From Palsa-504 sp963769715 (lineage in GTDB: Bacteria; Actinomycetota; Actinomycetes; Streptosporangiales; Streptosporangiaceae), in NCBI GenBank assembly GCA_963769715.1, contig CAVYNE010000029.1:1-64000 (forward strand): a DNA stretch of 64,000 nucleotides. The letters run 5' to 3'. Each line of letters opens with the position of its first letter. Within the stretch, counting starts at the first letter, position 1. Below are positions 1 to 7,741 of this stretch, piece after piece. Under the pieces are notes generated by a model. That model saw nothing but the letters and a program-made list of their open reading frames with translations, made no database searches and had not been told where the DNA came from. The translations under genes were made by a program, and so were the position numbers.

Positions 1-114
1 GGCGATCGTCCAGCCGTGTGCCCCAGAGGCTGACATCCACTGCGCCTCGTCCAGGCCGAACAGGATCTCCTCCAGCCGCTCCTGCTCCGCCGCCAAATCG
101 TCAAAGATCGTCAT
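1..114 (-). CDS. TIGR03084-like metal-binding protein, N-terminal part (partial)
   Basis: The complement strand opens with ATG at 114 and reads MTIFDDLAAEQERLEEILFG, then LDEAQWMSASGAHGWTIA, to the window edge (38 codons). This resembles the N-terminus of the actinobacterial TIGR03084 / mycothiol-dependent maleylpyruvate isomerase-like family, a DinB-type four-helix bundle. The remaining coding part lies outside the window. The long hairpin at 176-226 sits upstream and more likely ends the preceding gene than controls this one. The family call rests on N-terminal pattern only, so the function is an inference. Confidence 0.6.
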   Translation of the reverse strand, partial: MTIFDDLAAEQERLEEILFGLDEAQWMSASGAHGWTIA

Positions 115-175
115 GCCCCGCACTATGGCACACCTTGTTACCCACCGGTAGCCCGCGTCGGCCCGCTGGTAAACC

Positions 176-226
176 ATGATCGTGAGCAGTTCGGGACAGT
201 ATTTGTCCCGAACTGCTCACGATCAT
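176..226. terminator. 51-bp perfect hairpin, copy 1 (23-bp arms, 5-nt loop GTATT)
   Basis: Positions 176-198 are the exact reverse complement of 204-226, with loop 199-203. The right arm contains the stop codon of the small membrane-protein gene (223-225), so the structure is placed to end that transcript. There is no clear U-tract. The entire 51 bp recurs in reverse-complement orientation at 56988-57038, where the loop reads AATAC. Confidence 0.75.
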
Positions 227-450
227 GAATTCGGGGCGCCACCGGGAACCAGAGGTGGTGCGGAAGTGCAGGACGTGCAGGAATAGCCGAGGTTGTCTGC
301 CTTGGTGCCTTTCTGGAATCCGCCGAACAGCACGGAAAGGACGATGAGGATCACGATCAGCAGCACGATCCACAGCAGGCAGCCCACGGCCCGCGATCGC
401 GGTCGGCGCCGGCGCTCGCGCCAGTTGAACAAGGACCTGTACATACGCAT
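223..450 (-). CDS. small single-pass membrane protein of unknown function
   Basis: A 75-residue protein starting MRMYRSLFNWRERRRR. It has a strongly basic N-terminus (RRRRPRSR), one hydrophobic helix (LLWIVLLIVILIVLSVLFGG, about residues 24-44) and a polar tail containing two cysteines (SCTSC). The positive-inside rule puts the N-terminus in the cytoplasm. An upstream extension would overlap the divergent gene at 570, so the start at 450 (or ATG 444) is preferred. I recognise no family. The downstream hairpin overlaps its stop codon. Confidence 0.55.
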   Translation of the reverse strand: MRMYRSLFNWRERRRRPRSRAVGCLLWIVLLIVILIVLSVLFGGFQKGTKADNLGYSCTSCTSAPPLVPGGAPNS

Positions 451-569
451 GGGTATGCCCAGGCACCGCGCAATATGCCGCCCGCGCCGAATTATCTGAA
501 CCGGCGCGGGTAGCTCAATGCGTCGTGAGGCTCCAAAGCCAGCCAACGGCGCATGACGTGAGGAAGACA

Positions 570-1229
570 ATGCCGCGCACGCCGAGAGTAGGGTCGCTAG
601 CCGGGATCGTGGGCGCGGTCGCCGCGGTGCTCGTGCTGGTCGTGGTGCTTTCCGCGGTGCACCTCCTGCCGCAGCTGCGGAACCCGTTCGCGGAAACCAC
701 CACCGTCCGCAGCCAGCCGGTCATCCTGAAGTCGATTACCAACCTCAGCCGCTACGAGGCGGCGAGCGGCTCGTTCGAGGTCGTGGTCGACCTGACCAAG
801 CGCACGTCGCTGCTGCCCTCGTTCCTCGCGGGCAGTGAGACCCTGTTCATCGGGCAGGGCACCGACATCGCTTACATCGACTTCTCCCAGCTCAAGAGCC
901 AGGCCATCACGGTGAACGCGAGCCGCACCTCGGTCACCGTCGCGCTGCCGAAGGCCCAGCTCGAGTCGGCCGTGCTCAACGTCTCCCAGTCATACGTGTA
1001 CGCCCAGCAGCAGGGGCTCTTCAACCGGATCGGCAACTTCTTCTCCGGCAACCCGAACAGCCAGCAGCAGGTCTATATCCTGGCCCAGCAGAAGATCCAG
1101 ACCGCGGCCCAGCAGAGCCCGCTGCTGACCGAGGCGCAGAAGAACGCCGCGGGGATGCTCGACGGCATGCTCACGTCGCTGGGCTTCCAGCACGTCACGG
1201 TCACTTTCGGCGGAGCCCCCGCCAGCTAG
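570..1229 (+). CDS. DUF4230 domain protein, membrane-anchored
   Basis: Starts at ATG 570 with a GAGGAAG ribosome site 3 nt upstream (560-566), giving 219 residues. An N-terminal hydrophobic segment (GIVGAVAAVLVLVVVLSAV, about residues 11-30) anchors the protein. The rest fits DUF4230: a beta-rich region beginning VILKSITNLSRYEAASGSF and ending in an amphipathic C-terminus (LTSLGFQHVTVTF). Members are extracytoplasmic proteins of unknown role. It is divergent from the small membrane gene at 223-450. The stop codon falls inside a 14-bp triple repeat, so the extreme C-terminus may be recently altered. Confidence 0.75.
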   Translation: MPRTPRVGSLAGIVGAVAAVLVLVVVLSAVHLLPQLRNPFAETTTVRSQPVILKSITNLSRYEAASGSFEVVVDLTKRTSLLPSFLAGSETLFIGQGTDIAYIDFSQLKSQAITVNASRTSVTVALPKAQLESAVLNVSQSYVYAQQQGLFNRIGNFFSGNPNSQQQVYILAQQKIQTAAQQSPLLTEAQKNAAGMLDGMLTSLGFQHVTVTFGGAPAS

Positions 1230-1255
1230 CCCCCGCCAGCTAGCCCCCGCCAGCT
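1214..1255 (+). repeat. 14-bp tandem repeat, three exact copies (AGCCCCCGCCAGCT)
   Basis: Three identical 14-bp units run without gaps from inside the last codons of the DUF4230 gene past its stop. Every unit carries a TAG in the same relative place, but the 14-bp period moves it to a new frame each time, so stops occur in all three frames. Confidence 0.9.
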
Positions 1256-1272
1256 AGCAGGGCTCCGCTTGC

Positions 1273-1290
1273 GTTAGAGCGCACCCTAAC
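1273..1290. promoter_or_regulatory. candidate MerR-type operator GTTAG-N8-CTAAC
   Basis: An imperfect palindrome 17 bp before the GTG of the MerR/AKR remnant. MerR-family sites are inverted repeats of this kind placed inside the promoter spacer. It is probably a relic of the ancestral merR promoter. Confidence 0.4.
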
Positions 1291-1306
1291 TCATAGGCTC
1301 GAATAC

Positions 1307-1489
1307 GTGACGACCTGGAGCATCGGCGAGGCCGCCGCCAAGTGCGGTCTTTCCCAGCACACGCTGCGCTGGTACGAGCGGATCGGCCTGCTCGGGCAGA
1401 ACGTCGCCGCCCTCGACATCACCCTGACCCCCGGCGAACTGGCCCAGCTCGGCCCCCTCGCCGCCCAGGTCACCGGCGCCCGCTACTGA
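1307..1489 (+). pseudogene. MerR regulator N-terminus fused to aldo/keto reductase C-terminus (deletion remnant)
   Basis: The 60-codon frame begins MTTWSIGEAAAKCGLSQHTL and RWYERIGLL, a textbook MerR winged-helix start. After about residue 29 it changes abruptly to NVAALDITLTPGELAQLG and PLAAQVTGARY, which matches the extreme C-terminus of aldo/keto reductases. MerR and AKR genes are commonly adjacent in actinomycetes, so the simplest reading is an in-frame deletion removing the rest of merR and most of the AKR gene. A MerR-like operator remains upstream. The product has no effector or catalytic domain and is unlikely to be an active enzyme. Confidence 0.7.
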
Positions 1490-1524
1490 ACCAGTTCCCA
1501 GGACCGCGCGAAGGCGTCCTGGGG

Positions 1525-1590
1525 AGGCGAACTAGGGAGTTTCTCTAGGGATTTTGCTCTCGGCTCAAGCGACAGTGGATCCATCCACAC
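1525..1590 (+). promoter_or_regulatory. CTAGGG twin-box promoter, copy upstream of the peptidoglycan-binding gene
   Basis: AGGCGAACTAGGG is followed by TTTCTCTAGGGA; two CTAGGG boxes are 13 bp apart. About 20 bp downstream lies CAGTGGATCCA. Nearly the same layout occurs at 5222-5280, between the LuxR-type regulator gene and the FUSC gene, so these may be operators for the regulator encoded at 2380-5142. Confidence 0.5.
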
Positions 1591-1623
1591 GGAGCAACTG
1601 AGTTGAGATAAGGAGAATCCAAG

Positions 1624-2223
1624 ATGAGCACTCAGTCCCACACCACGAACCGGCAGGCCCCCTACCAGGAGACCCCCTACCAGGAGACCCCCTACCAGGA
1701 GACCCCCTACCAGGAGACCCCCTACCAGGAGACCCCCTACCCCCAGGGCCCCTACCAGCAGGGTTCCTACAAGCAGTCCGCGGGCCGGTCCGGGTCCCGC
1801 ATCTGGGTCGCGGTCATCGGCGCGGCCGTGGCGGCGGCCCTGGTCGCGCTGGCCGTAGTCCTGTCGATTGGGCACTCCAGCGCTGCCCCGGCCGCCACCG
1901 GTCCGTCGACCTCGACGTCCGCCCCGGCCAACTCCACCACTCCGGGCACTCCCACCACCCCGGCCAGCCCGGTCACCCCGTCCCACCCCGTCACCCCGGT
2001 CCAGCCCTCTGCCGCGGTGATGCAGCTGCAGCGGGAGCTGGGTCAGCTGAACTACTACGAGGGCCCGGTCGATGGCGTCATGGGGCCCCAGACGACCGCG
2101 GCGATCATGGATCTCCAGCGGCAGGCGGGCCTGCCGCAGACCGGACAGATGAACGCCGCCACCCAGGCCGCCCTGGCCAACTACCTGGCCCACGGCAACA
2201 ACCAGATGGGCGGGAACAGCTGA
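1624..2223 (+). CDS. membrane-anchored peptidoglycan-binding protein with PYQET repeats
   Basis: 199 residues, with ribosome site AAGGAG (1611-1616) before ATG 1624. Domain order: a cytoplasmic N-terminus with five YQETP repeats and related PYQQG units (about 13-50); a transmembrane helix (IWVAVIGAAVAAALVALAVV, about 60-80); a Pro/Thr/Ser-rich wall-spanning linker; and a C-terminal PG_binding_1 domain (LQRELGQLNYYEGPVDGVMG, then TTAAIMDLQRQAGLP, about 137-190). This fold binds cell-wall peptide, so the protein probably tethers membrane to peptidoglycan. There is no catalytic domain. The CTAGGG promoter upstream suggests control by the neighbouring LuxR-type regulator. A strong terminator follows. 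Confidence 0.8.
   Translation: MSTQSHTTNRQAPYQETPYQETPYQETPYQETPYQETPYPQGPYQQGSYKQSAGRSGSRIWVAVIGAAVAAALVALAVVLSIGHSSAAPAATGPSTSTSAPANSTTPGTPTTPASPVTPSHPVTPVQPSAAVMQLQRELGQLNYYEGPVDGVMGPQTTAAIMDLQRQAGLPQTGQMNAATQAALANYLAHGNNQMGGNS
1663..1737 (+). repeat. 15-bp in-frame tandem repeat, five exact copies (TACCAGGAGACCCCC)
   Basis: Five perfect copies encode YQETP within the N-terminus of the peptidoglycan-binding protein. Exact identity at synonymous positions points to recent expansion by slippage. Confidence 0.95.
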
Positions 2224-2255
2224 TTCAGGCACCCATACGCTTCACCAGCGACCGA

Positions 2256-2293
2256 AAGGCCGGGACCGCGTGTCCCGGCCTTCGGCCGTTTTT
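2256..2293 (+). terminator. intrinsic terminator of the peptidoglycan-binding gene
   Basis: An 11-bp perfect stem (2256-2266 with 2272-2282; arms AAGGCCGGGAC / GTCCCGGCCTT) with loop CGCGT, followed after 6 nt by TTTTT (2289-2293). Confidence 0.85.
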
Positions 2294-2345
2294 ACGGAAA
2301 AGCATTCCAGACCGGTCATTGCGCCTCGGGAGGCGGCCTAGGGAG

Positions 2346-2375
2346 TTTCAGGCGCGCAACCCGCTGCGCCTGGAA
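2346..2375 (-). terminator. hairpin 3' of the LuxR-type regulator gene
   Basis: CAGGCGC (2349-2355) pairs with GCGCCTG (2366-2372), extended by weaker pairs, a few bases beyond the stop codon at 2380. There is no T-run on the transcribed side, so this may be a weak or Rho-assisted end. Confidence 0.4.
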
Positions 2376-2379
2376 CCGG

Positions 2380-5142
2380 TCAGACCGCGGTCCGCTGGTG
2401 CCATTGCTCGACGACGCGCCGCAGTTCCTGCCGTCCCTGCAGGCCGCACTTGGCGTAGATGTTGCCCAGGTGATACTCCACGGCCTTGCGGCTGATGAAC
2501 AGCTCCGCCGCCACTTCAGGATTGGACAGTCCCTTCCCGACCAGGTGGGCTACTTCGGTCTCCCGGTTGGTCAGCGCCAGAACCGACTGCTTCCTCGCCG
2601 GGCTGCCCGGCAGGCGGCACGCGGCGAGCTCCTCTTCGGTCCGGGCGATGAACGGCCCGGCGCGCAGGGCCTGGTACAAGTCGTTCGCCCGCCGCAGCCG
2701 CTCGACCGCTTCCCTCCTGTTTCCGGTACGCCGCAGCAGCCGACCGTGGGCCAGCAGCAGCCGGGCCGTGTGAACCGGGCTTTGCCGGTCGGCGGTGTCC
2801 TCGCCTCGGCTGTAGATCCGCAGGGCCTGCTCGGGGTCGCCGCGCTGTTCGGCCAGCCATCCGTCTAGCCAGGACAGGGCCGGGGCCAGGTAGCCTACCT
2901 GGCCGCTGCCCGCGCTCAGCTGGGCCAAGACGACGTCGGCCTGCTCCGCTTGCCCCGACCCGACTAGGCCCTCGGCCAGCAGGGGCCGCCACAAGACCGC
3001 GTATACCCGGCTGCGGCCGTCCAGGGCCGAGTCGTCACGCCAGTGACCCAGCGCGTCGGCCATGCCCAGGTAGTCTCCCGATGCCTGGCACACCAGGGCC
3101 CGGGCCATCGCCGCGTACAGTCGTTCCTGGCCGTAGTCCAGGCTGGCCGCCGCCTCCTCGGCCAGCGCCGCGTGCCGTTCGGCCTCCTCGGCCGCGCCGC
3201 GCCCGGCCGGCACGCAGCCCGCGGCCAGGTGCAGCAGCGGGAGTTCGTAGCGGCGGGAATGGATCCCGGCGGCTGAGAAGCCCTGCTCGGCGGTGAGCAG
3301 GACGTCGTCCCACGCGCCCGCCAGGTACTGGGCCAGCGCCAGGTAAAAATAGGCACGCAGGCCAAGGGTGAGAGTAGCGCCCCGCCGCGCCAGTCCGAGG
3401 CTGGCGGTCAGGTCGCTGATGGCCTGGCCCAGGTCGCCGGCCAGCAGGCGGAAGACCCCGCGGAATGACAAGCCGTCGATGTCGACCGGGCCGACCCGCG
3501 CCGGGTCGGCATCCAGGTGCTCCAGCTCGGCCAGCGCGGCGCAAGGGCCGGCCACCTGGGAGGCGCCGATGGCGACCAGGGTGCGCGTCTGGCTGGCGGC
3601 CGCCGCGTCCAGGCACCCGGTGCCCAGCGCCTGCCGCGCGAAGGTCATCACCTTCTCCCCGTCCCCGAGAAGCGTGTAGGTACCAGCCAGCCGGTTGGCG
3701 ATCAGGGCGGCCAGCGGCTGGCTGTCCGGGTCGTCCCGCGCCTGCTCCAGTGCCTCGCTGAACTGCCGCTCGGCCTCACCGAGCTGGCCCGTCGAGAATG
3801 CCATCGTGCCCAGCACGCAGCTGCGCAGCGGGCACGGCGCCGCCGCTTCCACCTCCGGGCGCAAGGCCAGGCCCCGCGACTCTTCGGCCAGCATCAGGTG
3901 CAGCGCGGCGGTCAGCAGCCGCCGCTCCCGGTCGGCCCGGGCCGGGGAGATGTCCGAGGCCCACCGCAGGTGGGTGGCGGCTAGCGCCAGGCGGCCGCCG
4001 GCTGCCTCCTCTGCCGCAAGTCGCTCCAGTTCGGCCGCCAGGCCTTCATCCGGATGGTCCAGGGCGGCCACCCGGTGCTCCCACGACGCCGACTCGCTGA
4101 CCAGCGAGGCGGCACGGGCGTGCAGCATGCGGCGCCTGGCCATCGTGATGCCGGCGTAGATGGCGTCCCGGACCAGCGGGTGACGGATCGCCACCGGGCA
4201 GGCGGGTTCTCCTGGCCACCAGTCCACCAGGCCGGAGGCCACCGCCGGCTCGATCGCCGCGCTGGCGGAGCCGACCTGCGCCGCCTGCCCCAGCTGCGCC
4301 AGCGGCATGCGCAGGTTCAGGACCGACAGCATCTCCAGGGCGACCCGGGTGTCGTGCGGCAGCACCCGCAGGTGTGCACCGACGGCGGCGGCCAGCGACC
4401 GGGGCAGCCCGAGCCGCCCCGGCGCCCGCGGGTCGAAGCCGGACCCCTCGCTCAGCACCGTGCGCAGGTACAGCGGGTGCCCGCCGGTGCCCTGGTACAG
4501 CCGCCGGACGGCGTCATCGTCCAGCGATCCCGTCCCGAGCGTGGCCGCCAGCGACGCCACCTCGTCCAGATGGAGGCCCTCCAGCGGTATGAGCAGCCGG
4601 TTCTCCACGCTCTGCAGCATCCGCTGGGCCGCCTCGTCCAGCCGGTCCCCGGGCCCGCGGTAGATCACCACGGCGATGACCGGGTCGACCGACAGCCGCC
4701 GCAGCATGAACGTCAGCGCCTCCACCGACCTGCGGTCGGCCCACTGCAGGTCATCGACCAAGATCGCCACCGGATCCGCGGCCAGCTGCTCACCCACCGC
4801 CTCGAGCAACCGCGCTCCCGCGGCAAACGACGAGATGGCCGGGCCGGTCCCCGCCGGGGGCACAATCGGCCGACAGACGCCTCCGGCCACCCTGAGCAGC
4901 TGGTCGACAATCCCGAAGTCCAGATCGGCCTCGGCCTGGTCGGCCCGGGCCGACAGCACCCTCAGGCCGGGGGCCCCGGCCAGGCCGCGCCGGGCCAGGG
5001 CCGTTTTCCCCACCCCCGGATCGCCCTCGATGGCCACCAGCCACGGCTGCCCCGCCTCGACCCGGGAGATGACCTCCGCGACTCGCGTGAGCTCAGCTGC
5101 CCGGCCGACGAAAACGTCCAGCGGTGCCTGCCGGTCCTGCAC
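2380..5142 (-). CDS. LuxR-family regulator of the large ATPase (LAL) type
   Basis: 920 residues, typical for LAL regulators. An AAA/STAND NTPase comes first: Walker A GDPGVGKT (about 40-47) and Walker B AILVDDLQWAD (about 126-136). A long TPR-like helical middle follows (about 350-840), then a C-terminal LuxR/NarL helix-turn-helix (LTNRETEVAHLVGKGLSNPE, then ISRKAVEYHLGNIYAKCGL; about 855-915). Such proteins bind ATP and an inducer and then activate promoters. CTAGG-type boxes precede its own gene and the gene at 1624, suggesting autoregulation and local targets. The ligand is unknown. It is oriented with, and downstream of, the FUSC gene. Confidence 0.88.
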   Translation of the reverse strand: MQDRQAPLDVFVGRAAELTRVAEVISRVEAGQPWLVAIEGDPGVGKTALARRGLAGAPGLRVLSARADQAEADLDFGIVDQLLRVAGGVCRPIVPPAGTGPAISSFAAGARLLEAVGEQLAADPVAILVDDLQWADRRSVEALTFMLRRLSVDPVIAVVIYRGPGDRLDEAAQRMLQSVENRLLIPLEGLHLDEVASLAATLGTGSLDDDAVRRLYQGTGGHPLYLRTVLSEGSGFDPRAPGRLGLPRSLAAAVGAHLRVLPHDTRVALEMLSVLNLRMPLAQLGQAAQVGSASAAIEPAVASGLVDWWPGEPACPVAIRHPLVRDAIYAGITMARRRMLHARAASLVSESASWEHRVAALDHPDEGLAAELERLAAEEAAGGRLALAATHLRWASDISPARADRERRLLTAALHLMLAEESRGLALRPEVEAAAPCPLRSCVLGTMAFSTGQLGEAERQFSEALEQARDDPDSQPLAALIANRLAGTYTLLGDGEKVMTFARQALGTGCLDAAAASQTRTLVAIGASQVAGPCAALAELEHLDADPARVGPVDIDGLSFRGVFRLLAGDLGQAISDLTASLGLARRGATLTLGLRAYFYLALAQYLAGAWDDVLLTAEQGFSAAGIHSRRYELPLLHLAAGCVPAGRGAAEEAERHAALAEEAAASLDYGQERLYAAMARALVCQASGDYLGMADALGHWRDDSALDGRSRVYAVLWRPLLAEGLVGSGQAEQADVVLAQLSAGSGQVGYLAPALSWLDGWLAEQRGDPEQALRIYSRGEDTADRQSPVHTARLLLAHGRLLRRTGNRREAVERLRRANDLYQALRAGPFIARTEEELAACRLPGSPARKQSVLALTNRETEVAHLVGKGLSNPEVAAELFISRKAVEYHLGNIYAKCGLQGRQELRRVVEQWHQRTAV

Positions 5143-5164
5143 GCGCCCACCTCGCTCCCGCCCG

Positions 5165-5285
5165 TGGCGTCGGCCACCCCGGACAAAGACGAGCGTAACC
5201 CCCTAGGAAAGGCTCTAGGAAAGGCGAACTAGGGGTTTCTCTAGGGACCGCGGGCCCGGCGCAGCCGACGATGGATCCCTCGCAC
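5165..5285 (-). promoter_or_regulatory. CTAGG-box cluster between the FUSC gene and the LuxR-type regulator
   Basis: In 5201-5246 the boxes CCTAGGAAAGG, CTCTAGGAAAGG, ACTAGGGG and CTCTAGGGA occur in series. The core AGGCGAACTAGGG..TTTCTCTAGGGA matches 1525-1551 except for a 1-nt shorter spacer. Like that copy it is followed about 20 bp later by a GGATCC-containing block (5270-5278). Confidence 0.5.
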
Positions 5286-5343
5286 CAAGCACTCCCTGTA
5301 CGCGACGCCTGCCCTCGGCCCGTGACACGGCGATGGTGCGGGG

Positions 5344-7728
5344 CTAGCGCCACCACGGCAGGCGGCGCTGCTCGGCCACGTGAGAGGCAGGATCGGTGAT
5401 CGCCTGGGCGTGCGAGCTGAGGTCCTGCAGGTGCTCGGCCACCCAGAGCAGGTGCGGGTGATGCGGGGCGGTGATGACGCGAACCAGGTCGGTGCCGTCG
5501 CCCTCCTCCAGCCCGTCGGCATCACCGGCCACGTTCAGCCCAGCCCTGGTCAGCACGGCCACCCCGCTGTCCTCGGCGGTCCGCGCCGCGCTGCCGTTGC
5601 CGTCCAGGCCGGTGAACGCCGGGACGGTGACCGGCAGCAGCACCTGGCCGGCGATCGGCCGCCCCACCAGCGCTGCGATCCGCTCGTAGAAGCCCGTCAG
5701 GTCTGCGGTGGCGTGCGCCAGCACGGTGCGCGCGTAGGCCGTGCCGCGGTGCTTGGGCTGCCGGGCGTGCTCGGGTGCCTGCATCCCGGCCAGCGAGTAG
5801 GCGGTCAGCCGGAGCCGCATGGACGCCATCACCAGCATCCACAGTTCCTCCTTGGACACCCGCTTGGTGCCCTGCTCGGCCAGGAAGCCGCGCAGCGCCT
5901 CGTCGAGCCGGATGCCGGCGGTGACCGCGGCGGCGGCCGCGTCCGGCGGGTCGGCCCGGGTGCCCAGGGCCCAGTCCACCGCCTGGGTCAGGTAGGCGGC
6001 GCCGCGGCGGAACGCGTCGGCCAGGTCGTCGCCGACCACCGAAGAGGCGCCCCGCGGCCAGAACAGGACGCCGACCACCAGGCTCACCAGGCAGCCGATG
6101 GCCACGTCCTCGATACGCAGCAGGCCCACCCTCCAGCCGGCTGGCACGAGCAGGTTGAACAGGACCACCACGACCACGGTGAACGCCGCCTGGCCGAAGG
6201 AGAACGGCAGCGTGCCCGGCGCGTAGGCGGCCACGGCCAGGGCGATCGGCAGTGCGGCCCACAGCGCCGGGATGCTGGTGCCGATGCCGAGCAGCAGCAG
6301 CGCGCCCGCTACGAAGCCGATCACGGTGCCGCCCAGCGCGCGTAGCGCGGTGGACTCGGTGGACGACGCATTGGTGCGCAGCACCGACAGGGTGCCGAGC
6401 ACCACCCAGAATGCGTGCTGGACCCCGGAAAGGTCGGCCACCAGGACCGCTGCGGCCAGGGCCAGCGAGCCGCGCAGGCTGTTCAGGAACCAGATCGAAC
6501 GGAAGCTGGCGTGCCTGACCAGCACGCCCATGGCACCGGAGATCGCGGCCACCCGCCGCTCCGCCATCGTCCCCTCGGGCTGGGCCCCGTACCAGCCGCG
6601 GCGCCGGGCGGCAATGGTCTCCGGGTCGGCCCGCCGGGTGGCGATCAGGGCGTCCGCCACGACGGCCTGCACCGCGATGGCGATCGCCTGCGCATGAAAG
6701 GCGTGCCTGGCGATGGTCTCCACCGAGTCATAGTCTCCGCCCGGGGCGGCCAGCCGGTGGTAGGCGGCGCTGGCCTCGCGCTGCCGGTCCATCGCCGTGG
6801 GGTCGGGCAGCACGCCGGAATCGGGGTTGGCCAGCAGGTCGCCGGTCTGCCTGAGCACCACGGCGGCCAGGCCGAGCAGGTCGCGGTCGGACTGCGCGGC
6901 CCGGTCCAGATTCGGGTGCCCGTCGGTGGTGTCGGCGATCAGCACGGTGCACCACTCGAGCAGTTGGACGACGCTGGCCAGGCCCTGGTCGGCCGTGGCC
7001 AGGCCGACCGGCCGGTACGGCGTGCTGGCGAACGTGGTCATCAGCTGGTGCTTGGCGGCCAAGCAGGCCTGGGTGTCAGCCTCGGTGGCGATGCCGTTCA
7101 CCGACGCTTCCAGGTGGGCGGCCAGGGCCCGGGCCGAGCCGGCCGCCGCCGCGCGCAGCCGGTCTCCCGGTGACGGCGGCGAAAGCAGCAGCACGGCCAC
7201 GGTCGAGACGACCGAGGCCAGCCACCAGCCCGCCAGCCGGTCACCGATCATGCTGACCGTGCCCGGCGTGGCCACCGACAGCACGAAGGGGAGCAGCGCG
7301 GCGGTGACGCCGGAAGCCGCGTTGGGCCCGGCCACCCCGGCGAAGAAGATCCCGAACGCCACCGGGATCGTGACCAGGACGGCCAGAGCGGTGATCCCGT
7401 TGACGGCCGTGCCGATGATCAGGCCGATGCTGCCGATCACGGCCAGCCCGAGGTGCGCGGTGATCTTGTCCCGCTTGCTGCCGCCGAACGCGGCGAAGAT
7501 CAGGTTCGCGAAGCCGCCGAACGCGGCGAACAGGGCCATCTGCAGGTTGCCGAAGCCCTCGTAGGTCAGCGCGAACAGGGTGGGAATCACGAGGACCGCG
7601 CGCAGCGTGCGCAGCGCGGCCGGCACCGACCAGGCGGGCCACCACGCAGGCCGGTCCGCGTTGTTCCCCGGCAGGGACTGCGGGAGGCGGCCCCTGGGCA
7701 GGCGGCGCGCAAGGCTCAGATCGGGCAT
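5344..7728 (-). CDS. FUSC family (fusaric-acid-resistance / YccS-like) membrane protein
   Basis: 794 residues. Two membrane blocks fit FUSC proteins: an N-terminal set (about 35-190, e.g. TLFALTYEGFGNLQMALFAA and IGLIIGTAVNGITALAVLVT) and a second set (about 405-560, e.g. SLRGSLALAAAVLVADLSGV). They are separated and followed by cytoplasmic helical regions. Members resemble aromatic-acid efflux pumps or aluminium-activated transporters; substrate here is unknown. The start at 7728 has TAGACT 6 nt upstream and no ribosome site, so the mRNA is probably leaderless. It lies just upstream of the LuxR-type regulator on the same strand. Confidence 0.8.
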   Translation of the reverse strand: MPDLSLARRLPRGRLPQSLPGNNADRPAWWPAWSVPAALRTLRAVLVIPTLFALTYEGFGNLQMALFAAFGGFANLIFAAFGGSKRDKITAHLGLAVIGSIGLIIGTAVNGITALAVLVTIPVAFGIFFAGVAGPNAASGVTAALLPFVLSVATPGTVSMIGDRLAGWWLASVVSTVAVLLLSPPSPGDRLRAAAAGSARALAAHLEASVNGIATEADTQACLAAKHQLMTTFASTPYRPVGLATADQGLASVVQLLEWCTVLIADTTDGHPNLDRAAQSDRDLLGLAAVVLRQTGDLLANPDSGVLPDPTAMDRQREASAAYHRLAAPGGDYDSVETIARHAFHAQAIAIAVQAVVADALIATRRADPETIAARRRGWYGAQPEGTMAERRVAAISGAMGVLVRHASFRSIWFLNSLRGSLALAAAVLVADLSGVQHAFWVVLGTLSVLRTNASSTESTALRALGGTVIGFVAGALLLLGIGTSIPALWAALPIALAVAAYAPGTLPFSFGQAAFTVVVVVLFNLLVPAGWRVGLLRIEDVAIGCLVSLVVGVLFWPRGASSVVGDDLADAFRRGAAYLTQAVDWALGTRADPPDAAAAAVTAGIRLDEALRGFLAEQGTKRVSKEELWMLVMASMRLRLTAYSLAGMQAPEHARQPKHRGTAYARTVLAHATADLTGFYERIAALVGRPIAGQVLLPVTVPAFTGLDGNGSAARTAEDSGVAVLTRAGLNVAGDADGLEEGDGTDLVRVITAPHHPHLLWVAEHLQDLSSHAQAITDPASHVAEQRRLPWWR

Positions 7729-7734
7729 TTGCCC

Positions 7735-7740
7735 AGTCTA
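7735..7740 (-). promoter_or_regulatory. -10 hexamer TAGACT, leaderless start of the FUSC gene
   Basis: The hexamer ends 6 nt before the ATG at 7728, which places the expected +1 at or next to the start codon. Confidence 0.5.
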
Positions 7741-7741
7741 A

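Noticed and set aside
4054..5232. Plus-strand frame of 392 codons opposite the LuxR-type regulator
   Set aside because: Antisense to a regulator with intact Walker and HTH motifs; the product has no recognisable domain and is Arg/Pro/Gly-rich.
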